This document shows, one piece after another, positions 1-7,352 of a stretch of 64,000 nt of DNA; within the stretch, counting starts at the first letter, position 1, and each line of letters begins with the position of its first letter. The notes under the pieces are model-generated. The model ran no database searches. It had not been told where the DNA came from and saw nothing but the letters and a program-made list of their open reading frames with translations. Origin of the DNA: Nitratireductor thuwali (GTDB lineage: Bacteria; Pseudomonadota; Alphaproteobacteria; Rhizobiales; Rhizobiaceae); assembly GCF_036621415.1 (NCBI RefSeq), contig NZ_CP030942.1:104501-168500 (forward strand), written 5' to 3'. The position numbers and the translations under genes are program-made.

Positions 1-622
1 ACCGATCAGCGCCTTCGGCCTGATCGCCGACGCGAAAGACCGGCACGCGCGCGTCGGCGAGCTTCTTTCGCTGGTCGGCCTCGACCCGCGCGACGGGCAG
101 AAGTTCCCGCATGAATTTTCCGGCGGTCAGCGCCAGCGCATCGCCATCGCGCGCGCGCTCGCCTCGGAACCGAAATTCATCGTCTGCGACGAGCCCACCT
201 CGGCGCTCGACGTGTCGGTGCAGGCACAGGTGCTGAACCTTTTGCGCGATCTGCAGGAGCGGCTCGGCCTCACCTACCTGTTCATCAGCCACAACCTGGC
301 CGTGGTGCGCCATGTCGCCACCCGCGTCGGCGTGCTCTATCTCGGCCGTCTCGTGGAGGAAGCGCCCGCGCGCGAGCTGTTTTCGGCGCCGCAGCATCCC
401 TATACCAGGATGCTGCTGGAGGCCGTTCCCGACATTGCCATGGAGGGCAGGGAGCGGCTGGCCATCGCCGGCGAAATCCCCAATCCCGTCACGCCGCCGC
501 CGGGCTGTCATTTCCACCCGCGCTGCCCGGCCCGCCTGCCGCAATGCGACATCGACATCCCCCTGCCGAAGCGCGTGGGCGAGGCGGCGGTCCGCTGCCA
601 CCTGTTCGATCCTTCACAATAA
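1..622 (+). CDS. Oligopeptide/dipeptide ABC transporter ATP-binding protein, C-terminal part
   Basis: The gene enters from the left edge, with its frame starting at base 2. The visible 206 residues hold the ABC signature ([15 protein letters not shown]), Walker B (FIVCDEP), the D-loop SALD and the switch histidine (FISHN). They are followed by the C-terminal oligopeptide-transporter extension with its cysteine pattern ([10 protein letters not shown]...C), which is typical of DppD/DppF/OppF-type ATPases. Walker A lies upstream of the window. The protein would energise peptide or nickel-type uptake at the inner membrane. The last 9 bases overlap the convergent phosphatase gene. The substrate cannot be judged from this fragment. 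Confidence 0.93.
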   Translation, partial: PISAFGLIADAKDRHARVGELLSLVGLDPRDGQKFPHEFSGGQRQRIAIARALASEPKFIVCDEPTSALDVSVQAQVLNLLRDLQERLGLTYLFISHNLAVVRHVATRVGVLYLGRLVEEAPARELFSAPQHPYTRMLLEAVPDIAMEGRERLAIAGEIPNPVTPPPGCHFHPRCPARLPQCDIDIPLPKRVGEAAVRCHLFDPSQ

Positions 623-1120
623 GGGAAGATGAAAAGGCGTTCCCTCAAACGCCTCCGCTCCACGGCCGATGGCCTCGACCGCCCGCACCATGCGCCCCTC
701 GCGCCCGAGCAGCCGGTCGGCATGGGCGACGACCAGAATGTTCGGCGTCGCGCTCGGCGCGCGGGCGCGCAGCATCTGCGCCAGCTCGGCCTCGTCCCGC
801 TTGGGCATCAAGGCGGCGGCGATGGCATAGGCGGCAGCGGTCGAGCGGCTGATGCCGGCCTGGCAATGCACCACCAGCGGCGTCCGGCGCTCCCATTTGC
901 GCGCGAAGTCGAGCATCGTGCGCACATGATCGGCCGAAGGCACGATCAGGCCCGGCCGCGCCTCGCAAATATCGTGCATGACGAGGTGCAGATGGCTGGC
1001 CGAGGCAACGCCCGGCGGCCGCTCGAACACCGCATCCGGCGACAGGAGCGTGATCAAATGGCTGGCGCCGGTGGCCTCAAGCGTCCGCACCAGTTGCGTT
1101 TGCGGGCAGACATGGATCAT
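614..1120 (-). CDS. Dual-specificity/tyrosine phosphatase-like protein
   Basis: A 168-residue protein with the CX5R phosphatase loop HCQAGISRS, nucleophile Cys86 and Arg92. It is preceded by a plausible general-acid Asp50 in the segment VMHDICEA. The size and motif fit a compact, single-domain cytoplasmic protein-tyrosine/dual-specificity phosphatase. Its start overlaps the stop of cobC by 4 bp (ATGA), so the two are probably translationally coupled and belong to the cobalamin minus-strand unit. No known cobalamin step needs such an enzyme. Removal of a phosphate from a nucleotide-loop intermediate, such as alpha-ribazole phosphate, is conceivable but unproven. Confidence 0.82.
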   Translation of the reverse strand: MIHVCPQTQLVRTLEATGASHLITLLSPDAVFERPPGVASASHLHLVMHDICEARPGLIVPSADHVRTMLDFARKWERRTPLVVHCQAGISRSTAAAYAIAAALMPKRDEAELAQMLRARAPSATPNILVVAHADRLLGREGRMVRAVEAIGRGAEAFEGTPFHLPLL

Positions 1121-2169
1121 CGTCCTTCTCCCTTCCGCCAGTTCTCCAGCGCGTTCTCCAGGCGCGAGAACTCCGCCTCGCCGCCCGGCAGCCCGATGCG
1201 CAGCGCCTCGGGCCGGTCCGCGAAATTGCGCAGGAGAATACCGCGTCCGCCCAGGAAGTCGAACAGATCAGGCGCCGCCGGGGTGAGCACATAGCGGAAC
1301 AAGTAGGTGCCGCCGGAAACTGCGAGCCCATACCGTTCCAGCAGCCCGTCGAGCCTCGCTGCCTCCGCGCGCAGCGTCTCGCGCATCGCCGCCTGCCATT
1401 TGCGGTCGTCCAGCGCGGGCAGGCCGATCTCCATTGCCGGCCCCGCGACGGCCCACGGCCCCAGCCACGCGCCAAGCCTTTGCGCCACGGCAGGGGCGGC
1501 GAGCGCAAAGCCCAGGCGCAGCCCGGCCAGACCGAAGAATTTTCCGAAGGAGCGCAGCACGACGATGCCGCCCTCCCCCACATCGCCCGCAAGACTCTCG
1601 CCGCCCGGCCCAACATCCATGAAGGCTTCGTCCACCACCAGAAGCCCGCCCTTCTTCGCAAGATGCGCCGCCAGTTCCAGCAGCCGCGCGCGCGGCACCA
1701 CGCGCCCGTCCGGATTGTTGGGATTGACGACTATCGCAAGATTCGACTCGAAAAGCTGCTCGAAGCGCTCCACCGCCTCCACCCGGTGCCCGGCCAGCGC
1801 GGCGGCACGGGCATGCTCGGCATAGGTCGGCGAAAGCACCTTCCCCGCCCCGGGATCGACCAGCGAGGCTACCAGCGGCAGCAGGATCTGCGTGCCGGGC
1901 GCGGCGGCCACATGCGCCGCGCTTTCCGCGCCATAGGCGCGTGCGGCGGCAGCCGCTAATTCCTGCGCACGCGCTTCCTCCGGCAGACGCCGATAGGCAG
2001 TGGCGGGCAGGTCGAAAAGCGGATAGGAGTGCGGGTTGATGCCGGTGGACAGATCGAGCCACGGCGTCGGCGCATGCGGAAACAGCGCCGCCGCACGCGC
2101 CAGACTGCCGCCGTGATCGGTCACCGCCTGCCCCGCCTCACGCAGATGAAGCTTCATGTCCGCCCTCAT
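1117..2169 (-). CDS. cobC: Threonine-phosphate decarboxylase (aminopropanol-phosphate arm of B12)
   Basis: A 350-residue fold-type I PLP enzyme that decarboxylates L-threonine-O-3-phosphate to (R)-1-aminopropan-2-yl phosphate, the linker of the nucleotide loop. Visible are the N-terminal HGG and STGINP segments, NPNNPDGR, VVDEAF, and the PLP-lysine region RSFGKFFGLAGLRLGF. The family is called CobD in Salmonella and CobC in Pseudomonas nomenclature. The ATG at 2169 has AGGA in front of it. A second in-frame ATG at 2157 is possible. Both lie inside or against the start of the divergent cbiB gene, which uses the reaction product. The downstream phosphatase overlaps it by 4 bp. Confidence 0.93.
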   Translation of the reverse strand: MRADMKLHLREAGQAVTDHGGSLARAAALFPHAPTPWLDLSTGINPHSYPLFDLPATAYRRLPEEARAQELAAAAARAYGAESAAHVAAAPGTQILLPLVASLVDPGAGKVLSPTYAEHARAAALAGHRVEAVERFEQLFESNLAIVVNPNNPDGRVVPRARLLELAAHLAKKGGLLVVDEAFMDVGPGGESLAGDVGEGGIVVLRSFGKFFGLAGLRLGFALAAPAVAQRLGAWLGPWAVAGPAMEIGLPALDDRKWQAAMRETLRAEAARLDGLLERYGLAVSGGTYLFRYVLTPAAPDLFDFLGGRGILLRNFADRPEALRIGLPGGEAEFSRLENALENWRKGEGR

Positions 2170-3115
2170 CGCTTTCCTCGCCCTGCTCGTCGAACTGACT
2201 ATCGGCTATCCCGAACGGCTTTACCGGCTGATCGGCCATCCCGTCACCTGGATTGGACGCCTGATCGCCGCGCTCGATGAATGGCTGAACCGTGAGGAGG
2301 ACGCGCCGGCGCGCCGCAGGTTGATGGGCATCGCCGGCCTCGGCATCACCCTGGCCGTTGCCGGCGGCGCGGCGTTCGTCCTGCAAGGTTTCCTCGACGG
2401 CTGGGCCGGCCTGCTCGCCGCCGCGCTGGCCGGCAGCACGCTGATCGCGCAGCGTAGCCTCGGCAGCCATGTGGCCGCCGTCGCCGCCGCCCTGGAGAAT
2501 GATGGCGTTGAGGCCGGACGAAAGGCGGTCTCGCAGATCGTCGGGCGCGACCCGCAGAGCCTCGACGAGGCCGGCATCGCCCGCGCGGCCATCGAGAGCC
2601 TGGCGGAAAACGCCTCTGACGGTGTGGTGGCGCCGGTGTTCTGGCTGGCGGTCGGCGGCCTGCCCGGCGGCACGGTCTACAAGGCCGTCAACACCGCCGA
2701 CAGCATGATCGGCCACCGCACGCCGCGCCATGCCGATTTCGGCTGGGCGGCCGCGCGCTTCGACGATCTCGTCAACCTGCCGGCCTCGCGCCTGACGGCC
2801 CTGCTCTTCACCGTCGCGGCCTTCTTCGTGCCCGGCGCCTCCCCTTCCGCCGCCTGGCGCGCTGTTTGGCGCGACGCCAGCCGCCACCGCTCGCCCAATG
2901 CCGGCTGGCCGGAAGCGGCGATGGCCGGAGCGCTCGGCCTGGCGCTTGCCGGTCCACGCCGCTACGGCGGCATCCTGATCGACGACGCGCTTATGGGCGA
3001 AGGCGGCCGCCGCGACGCAAACGCCTCCGACATCAGACGCGCGCTCAGGCTTTACTGGACGGCGGACCTCCTGCTGGTCGTGCTGGCGGCGGCAACGGCA
3101 GCGCTGCTTGTTTGA
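2156..3115 (+). CDS. cbiB: Adenosylcobinamide-phosphate synthase (membrane)
   Basis: A 319-residue polytopic membrane protein of the CbiB/CobD family, which amidates adenosylcobyric acid with aminopropanol phosphate. The start is characteristic (hydrophobic N-terminus, then IGYPERLYRLIGHPVTWIG), as is the middle (ESLAENASDGVVAPVFW, followed by NTADSMIGH). The gene is divergent from cobC, and the two starts overlap by up to 14 bp, so each promoter must lie within the neighbouring reading frame. In the Pseudomonas nomenclature it is cobD. About 110 bp separate it from the convergent cobO. Confidence 0.94.
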   Translation: MSALIAFLALLVELTIGYPERLYRLIGHPVTWIGRLIAALDEWLNREEDAPARRRLMGIAGLGITLAVAGGAAFVLQGFLDGWAGLLAAALAGSTLIAQRSLGSHVAAVAAALENDGVEAGRKAVSQIVGRDPQSLDEAGIARAAIESLAENASDGVVAPVFWLAVGGLPGGTVYKAVNTADSMIGHRTPRHADFGWAAARFDDLVNLPASRLTALLFTVAAFFVPGASPSAAWRAVWRDASRHRSPNAGWPEAAMAGALGLALAGPRRYGGILIDDALMGEGGRRDANASDIRRALRLYWTADLLLVVLAAATAALLV

Positions 3116-3224
3116 TGCGCCCGTCATCACCTCCCTTTTTCGAAGCTCTGATTCCAACGCCGCGGGTTCCGGATAGGCAGCCTTCGGGCTCTAGGGATGA
3201 AGGTCGTCGTCACCGCAACGCCCC

Positions 3225-3839
3225 TTAGAACTCGATGCCCTGCTGCGCTTTCACGCCGGCGGAAAAGTGATGCTTTTCCTGCCCCATTTCCGTCACCAGG
3301 TCAGCCGCCTCGACCAGGGCCGGCTTGGCGTTGCGGCCGGTGACGACCACGTGAAGGTCCGGCCTGCGTGCCTGAAGCGACGAGACGACCTTCTCCAGAT
3401 CGAGATAGTCGTAGCGCAGGGCGATGTTCAGTTCGTCGAGCACCACGAGGCTGATCGAGGGGTCGGCCATCAGCACCTCGGCCTTTTCCCACGCGCGTTC
3501 GGCGGCGGCGATGTCGCGCTGCAGATCCTGGGTCTCCCAGGTGAAGCCCTCGCCCATCGTGTGCCATGAGACGCGGTCGCCGAATGCGGCGAAAGCATCC
3601 TTCTCGCCGCTGTGCCAGGCGCCCTTGATGAACTGCACGACGCCCACCCGCTTGCCATGGCCCAGCATGCGCAGCGCCAGCCCGAAGGCGGCGGTCGTCT
3701 TGCCCTTGCCGGGGCCGGTGTTGACGATCAGCAGACCTTTCTCGACGGTCTTCCCGCCCACCTCGGCATCCTGCACGGCCTTTCGCTTGGCCATCTTGGC
3801 CTTGTGGCGCTCGGCCTCCTTCTCATCGATTTCACGCAT
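3225..3839 (-). CDS. cobO: Cob(I)yrinic acid a,c-diamide adenosyltransferase
   Basis: A 204-residue ATP:corrinoid adenosyltransferase of the CobO/BtuR (CobA) type, which attaches the Co-adenosyl ligand. The P-loop GPGKGKTT is at residues 42-49. The family segment FIKGAWHSGE, the Walker-B-like VVLDELNIALRYDYL and the late VTGRNAKPALVEAADLVTEM are all present, and the length is normal. It is the last gene of the minus-strand unit cbtB-cbtA-cobU-cobO and lies 1 nt after the cobU stop. It is therefore expected to be under the riboswitch upstream of cbtB. Confidence 0.95.
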   Translation of the reverse strand: MREIDEKEAERHKAKMAKRKAVQDAEVGGKTVEKGLLIVNTGPGKGKTTAAFGLALRMLGHGKRVGVVQFIKGAWHSGEKDAFAAFGDRVSWHTMGEGFTWETQDLQRDIAAAERAWEKAEVLMADPSISLVVLDELNIALRYDYLDLEKVVSSLQARRPDLHVVVTGRNAKPALVEAADLVTEMGQEKHHFSAGVKAQQGIEF

Positions 3840-3840
3840 G

Positions 3841-4380
3841 TCATTTCACCTTCATCGGCAGCCCGGCGACCATCAGCGTCACCTCGTCGGCGGCCGCCGC
3901 AACCTGCTGGTTTAAACGGCCGGCCGCATCGCGGAAGCGGCGGGCCAGCGCGTTCTCGGGCACGATGCCCAGCCCGACCTCGTTGGAGACCACCACCCAT
4001 GGCCCGCGCGGCGCGGTCAGCGCCCGCAACAGCCGGCGGCTTGCCGCCTCCACATCGTGCTCGCCCAGCATCACATTGGTGAGCCACAGGGTCAGGCAAT
4101 CGATCAGCACAGGCTGTCCGTCCGGCACGCTGTCGAGCGTCTCGGCGAGCGCTATGGGCGCATCCAGCGTATGCCAGCGCCCACCGCGGCGGGCGCGGTG
4201 CTCGGCGATGCGCACGCGCATTTCATCGTCGAACGCCCGCGCCGTGGCGATGTAGCACCATGGCGCCGGATGCGCCTCGATCAGCCTTTCGGCATGCGCG
4301 CTCTTGCCGGACCGGGCGCCGCCCAGCACGAAGCTGAGCGGACCGCGACCGGTCCCCGAACCAAGCCCGGAATCAGGCAA
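3841..4380 (-). CDS. cobU: Bifunctional adenosylcobinamide kinase / guanylyltransferase
   Basis: The CobU/CobP family enzyme phosphorylates adenosylcobinamide and then transfers GMP to give AdoCbi-GDP. It shows the P-loop GGARSGKS, the segment YIATARAFDDEM, a histidine/arginine-rich stretch (EHRARRGGRWHT) that should hold the guanylylated His, IDCLTLWLTN, and the typical end VVSNEVGLGIVPENALAR. The start is uncertain. No ATG precedes the P-loop; in-frame TTG codons exist at 4380 (used here, 8 bp overlap with cbtA) and at 4413 (41 bp overlap). It is cotranscribed with cbtA upstream and cobO downstream. Confidence 0.92.
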   Translation of the reverse strand: MPDSGLGSGTGRGPLSFVLGGARSGKSAHAERLIEAHPAPWCYIATARAFDDEMRVRIAEHRARRGGRWHTLDAPIALAETLDSVPDGQPVLIDCLTLWLTNVMLGEHDVEAASRRLLRALTAPRGPWVVVSNEVGLGIVPENALARRFRDAAGRLNQQVAAAADEVTLMVAGLPMKVK

Positions 4381-5119
4381 GACCTGCGCGCGGCGCGCCC
4401 AGCCGCGCGGCAAAACGCGTCCGCACCAGCCCGGCCATGGTTCCCAGAACCAGCCAGAACACGAGGTTCGTAAGGGTGACGGCCACCACGAAGCGGTGAT
4501 GCAGGTCGGCCGGCACAGGCGTCTCGTGACTTACCGGTTGGGGCGCGCCGACGACATGCGGCGCCACGATCAGCGCCACGCCGATCAGCGCCATGAGCGG
4601 CGAAGCGCGGAACGCGATCAGCGCAAGGCCGGCGGCGGTGAGGGCCACCGTGGCGATCCACCAGACCTGCCGGGACAACAGATCGGCCGCGGGCATGGCC
4701 GGCAGTTCGGGCGGCAGGCCCAGCCCCGGCGCCAGCGTGAAGGCGGCAAAGCCGGCAAGACCCCAGAACAGGCCCTGCCGCCAGTTGGCGAGCCCGCCGG
4801 CGAATTCCGACGCCACCAGCAACAGCAGCGCGAAACCGATGCCGGTGACGATGTTGGCCAGCGCCGTATAGGCCGCCCGCTCGAACCCGTCGGCCGGCGC
4901 CCAGGCGTCTTCGTCGTGGGAATGTGCCGCGGCAGCATCCTCCGCGCCGCCGGCCGCTTCACCATGCGCCTCGTGGCTGTGCCCGGACCCCGCTGCCTCG
5001 AACGTCTCCGCCTGCAGGATCAGCGGAACCGTGAAAGCCGTCTGCAGGACCGTCATGACAATGCCGGCGCACAGCCCGGCGAGCGCGGCGGCGAACACCA
5101 CGTTGCGAAAAATACTCAT
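4373..5119 (-). CDS. cbtA: CbtA, predicted cobalt transporter subunit
   Basis: A 248-residue integral membrane protein with about five hydrophobic segments and a His/Asp/Glu-rich loop at about residues 45-70 (HSHEAHGE, AHSHDED), as expected for a metal importer. The N-terminus (MSIFRNVVFAAALAGLCAG) is typical of CbtA (TIGR02458-type) proteins. With the small CbtB encoded just upstream it forms the proposed B12-regulated cobalt uptake system. The gene follows cbtB by 15 bp and overlaps the region used for the cobU start. Cobalt specificity is inferred from family, riboswitch and neighbours. Confidence 0.92.
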   Translation of the reverse strand: MSIFRNVVFAAALAGLCAGIVMTVLQTAFTVPLILQAETFEAAGSGHSHEAHGEAAGGAEDAAAAHSHDEDAWAPADGFERAAYTALANIVTGIGFALLLLVASEFAGGLANWRQGLFWGLAGFAAFTLAPGLGLPPELPAMPAADLLSRQVWWIATVALTAAGLALIAFRASPLMALIGVALIVAPHVVGAPQPVSHETPVPADLHHRFVVAVTLTNLVFWLVLGTMAGLVRTRFAARLGAPRAGLA

Positions 5120-5134
5120 GATCTCACCCTCTCG

Positions 5135-5317
5135 TCAGTGGCAGGGAAACGCCATGGAGTGGCGGTAATCGTGCCCGGCATTGTGCATGGCTTGGAGCTG
5201 TGAAAAGCCCACGAAGCCGATGATGAAGATGCCGAGCAGCCCCGCCAGGGCGAGCTGCAAATTGCGAGATTGTGCGGAAGAAGCCACGTCGTGCGTGGTC
5301 GAAGCATGTGTCGCCAT
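5135..5317 (-). CDS. cbtB: CbtB, small cobalt transporter subunit
   Basis: A 60-residue protein with one transmembrane helix (LALAGLLGIFIIGFVGFSQL) followed by the conserved metal-binding tail HNAGHDYRHSMAFPCH, the hallmark of CbtB. The ATG at 5317 is preceded by a GGAGAGGA-like ribosome site and gives the usual length. A start further out at 5356 would run into the riboswitch and is rejected. It is the first gene after the minus-strand cobalamin riboswitch, so cobalt uptake should fall when adenosylcobalamin is plentiful. Confidence 0.92.
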   Translation of the reverse strand: MATHASTTHDVASSAQSRNLQLALAGLLGIFIIGFVGFSQLQAMHNAGHDYRHSMAFPCH

Positions 5318-5362
5318 ATCCGTCCTCTCCCCTCCACCCGAGGGTATTGGTGTCAATTTTCG

Positions 5363-5537
5363 GTCGCCGGCAGGTTTCCTGGCTCGCGGGTCGATGTTCT
5401 TGCCCGCCTTCCCAAAGCTTCAAGCCTCAGTGGCAGATGGACGCGAACTCTCCGCCTACAGTTGCGGGGGCAGCCGCGGCATTGGCGCTTTCGCGCCGCA
5501 CCGCATTCCCTTTTGGTCCCTTTCGAGGACCGGCGAC
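5363..5537 (-). promoter_or_regulatory. Cobalamin riboswitch controlling cbtB-cbtA-cobU-cobO
   Basis: On the minus strand the core elements appear in order: GGGAATGCGGTG near the 5' side, CCCCGCAACTGT, the GCCACTGAGGCTTGAAGC box, and AGCCAGGAAACCTGCC. Helix P1 is closed by GTCGCCGG (5530-5537) pairing perfectly with CCGGCGAC (5363-5370). It ends about 45 nt before the cbtB start, so it can control the ribosome site or a terminator in that gap. It is a near copy, in inverted orientation, of the plus-strand element at 5625-5803. Confidence 0.93.
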
Positions 5538-5543
5538 GCGCCG

Positions 5544-5571
5544 ACCATAACGAAAATGTGGCCCGCCGCAA
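5544..5571 (-). promoter_or_regulatory. Putative sigma-70-type promoter for cbtB operon
   Basis: Minus-strand -35-like TTGCGG (5566-5571) and -10-like TATGGT (5544-5549) are separated by 16 bp. Transcription from here would start at about 5538, right at the first base pair of riboswitch helix P1. That position supports the call more than the boxes do, because they are only moderate matches to consensus. Confidence 0.45.
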
Positions 5572-5588
5572 ACGGTTTGTTGAGCGCA

Positions 5589-5617
5589 TTGACAGGAAGG
5601 ACGAGCCGGCTCTAAAT
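5589..5617 (+). promoter_or_regulatory. Putative sigma-70-type promoter for the DUF1636-cobW-cobN operon
   Basis: A perfect -35 hexamer TTGACA (5589-5594) is followed after exactly 17 bp by CTAAAT (5612-5617). The predicted start, at about 5624, coincides with the start of P1 of the plus-strand riboswitch at 5625. This agreement makes it a good promoter candidate. Confidence 0.6.
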
Positions 5618-5624
5618 GCATCGC

Positions 5625-5803
5625 TGACGGTCTTCCTTCCGCAACGAAGGAAGCTAAGAGGGAATACGGTGCGGACTTCCGTCCAATGCCGTAGCTGTCC
5701 CCGCAACTGTAAGCGGAAAGTTTTCGCCGACACGCCACTGAGGCTTGAAGCTTTGGGAAGGCAGGCAAAAGCATCGATCCGCGAGCCAGGAAACCTGCCG
5801 TCG
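5625..5803 (+). promoter_or_regulatory. Cobalamin riboswitch controlling DUF1636-cobW-cobN-cobG-cobH-cobI-cobJ
   Basis: The plus strand shows GGGAATACGGTG, CCCCGCAACTGTAAGCGG, the box GCCACTGAGGCTTGAAGC and AGCCAGGAAACCTGCC in the canonical order of an adenosylcobalamin riboswitch. P1 is TGACGG (5625-5630) with CCGTCG (5798-5803), one G-U pair included. About 50 nt separate it from the first gene, enough for an expression platform that hides the AAGGAG ribosome site at 5842-5847. Confidence 0.94.
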
Positions 5804-5855
5804 AAACGAGAAATCCTGACCGCCTGGCGGGTGACCCGGGCAAGGAGAATGTGTT

Positions 5856-6314
5856 TTGACGATCGACGGCGCCGTTGCGCGCGAACCCCTGACCGACCGT
5901 CCCTCTGCGGACTGCGATGAAACCGCCGGCGATTCCGGGCCGCGGCATGGCGTCACCGTCATCGTCTGCAGTTCCTGCCGGCATCCCGGTGAGACCGATG
6001 TCTCCCCGCGCCCGGGTTCGCTGCTGGCGGCCGATACAAGGCGCGCGGGCGAGAACAGCCAAGTCAGCGTCAGGCATGTTGCCTGCCTGGGCAACTGCAA
6101 GCGTGGCCTCAGCGCCGCCATCCTCAAACCCGGCGCCTGGAGCTATGTCTTCGGCGAGCTCACCACCGACAGCGGTGCCGATCTCATCGCCGGCGCCGAG
6201 CTTTTCGCCCGGTCGGCGGACGGCTTCATGCCGTTCCGTGCCCGCCCCGAAAGCCTGAAGCGGGGTCTCATCGCCCGCGTCCCCAATTTCGACAACCTGA
6301 AGGACCTGCCATGA
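5856..6314 (+). CDS. DUF1636 family protein (thioredoxin-fold, metal/2Fe-2S-type) upstream of cobW
   Basis: A 152-residue protein with two cysteine pairs, VCSSCRHP and VACLGNCKRGLSAA, spaced as in thioredoxin-like [2Fe-2S] ferredoxins. DUF1636 proteins are regularly encoded next to cobW. The start is a TTG at 5856 with a good AAGGAG site 8 nt upstream; no ATG or GTG in frame fits. The stop overlaps the cobW start by 4 bp (ATGA). It is the first gene after the plus-strand riboswitch. A role in metal or redox handling for cobalt insertion is inferred, not shown. Confidence 0.85.
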   Translation: MTIDGAVAREPLTDRPSADCDETAGDSGPRHGVTVIVCSSCRHPGETDVSPRPGSLLAADTRRAGENSQVSVRHVACLGNCKRGLSAAILKPGAWSYVFGELTTDSGADLIAGAELFARSADGFMPFRARPESLKRGLIARVPNFDNLKDLP

Positions 6315-7348
6315 CCGCGTCCGCCGATCGCGTCCCCTGCACCGTCGTCACCGGCTTTTTAGGCGCCGGCAAGACCACACTCATCCGCAACGTCCTGGAG
6401 CGGGCTGGCGGCAAACGGCTGGCGATCATCGTCAACGAGTTCGGCGATGCCGGCATCGACGGCGAGATCCTGAAGAGCTGCGGCATCGAGAACTGCCCGG
6501 AGGAAAACGTGCTGGAACTGGCCAATGGCTGCATCTGCTGCACCGTGGCCGACGATTTCGTGCCGGCGCTCGAACAGATCCTCTCCCGCGAGCCGAAGGT
6601 GGACCACATCCTGATCGAGACCTCCGGTCTGGCGCTGCCCAAGCCGCTGGTGCAGGCCTTCCAGTGGCCGGCCATCAGGAACCGCGTCACGGTGGACGGT
6701 GTGATCGCCGTGGTCGATGGCCCGGCACTGGCCGAAGGCCGTGTCGCCGCCGATCTCGACGCGCTGGACGCGCAACGCGCGGCGGACGATTCGCTCGACC
6801 ATGACGACCCCATCGAAGAGGTGTTCGACGATCAGGTCGCCTGCGCCGACCTCATCATCCTGTCGAAGAGCGATCTTCTCGACGCGGCCGGCAATGAGCG
6901 CGCAAGGGGCCGCATCGAGGCGCATCTGGCGCGCAGCGTGAAGATCGTGCCGAGCGCCCATGGCAAGGTCGATCCGGCGCTGCTTCTGGGCCTCGGCCTG
7001 GCGGTCGAGGACGATATAGAAAACCGCAGAACGCATCATGACGGCGCGGATGACCATGAGCACGACGATTTCGACACCTTCATCGTCAACCTGCCGGCGG
7101 TGCCACATCCCGAGGATCTGGAACGCCGCGTGACCGCCGCCGTCGACACCGGCGAGGTGCTTCGTCTCAAGGGTTTCGCCCATGTGACGGACAAGCCGAT
7201 GCGGCTGCTCGTGCAGGCGGTCGGCCCGCGCGTCTCGCAATATTACGACCGCGCCTGGAAGGCCGACGAGACGCCCCGGAGCCGCCTGGTCATCATCGGG
7301 CTGAAAGGCATCGACCGCGCGCGGATCGAAGGCCTTCTGATGACTTGA
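6311..7348 (+). CDS. cobW: CobW, G3E-family GTPase / metallochaperone
   Basis: A 345-residue GTPase with P-loop GAGKTT at residues 18-23, the metal-binding motif CICC at 74-77 (GCICCTV), the ETSGLALP switch region and SKSD for guanine recognition. It also has a His/Asp-rich insert (HHDGADDHEHDD) near residue 240 and a C-terminal CobW_C domain. In B12 producers CobW is thought to deliver cobalt to the CobN chelatase, which is encoded next, 4 bp downstream. Confidence 0.95.
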   Translation: MTASADRVPCTVVTGFLGAGKTTLIRNVLERAGGKRLAIIVNEFGDAGIDGEILKSCGIENCPEENVLELANGCICCTVADDFVPALEQILSREPKVDHILIETSGLALPKPLVQAFQWPAIRNRVTVDGVIAVVDGPALAEGRVAADLDALDAQRAADDSLDHDDPIEEVFDDQVACADLIILSKSDLLDAAGNERARGRIEAHLARSVKIVPSAHGKVDPALLLGLGLAVEDDIENRRTHHDGADDHEHDDFDTFIVNLPAVPHPEDLERRVTAAVDTGEVLRLKGFAHVTDKPMRLLVQAVGPRVSQYYDRAWKADETPRSRLVIIGLKGIDRARIEGLLMT

Positions 7349-7352
7349 TCCG

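Noticed and set aside
2138..3157. 339-codon open frame antisense to cbiB
   Set aside because: Shadow frame; cbiB motifs are clear on the plus strand.
3116..3224. A third cobalamin riboswitch between cbiB and cobO
   Set aside because: The words resemble fragments of the element (CGCGGGTTCCGG, GGCAGCC), but none of the conserved boxes is present, and the gap is between convergent genes.
5270..5920. Several short open frames over the riboswitch region
   Set aside because: They coincide with the conserved RNA elements of two cobalamin riboswitches and have no protein features.
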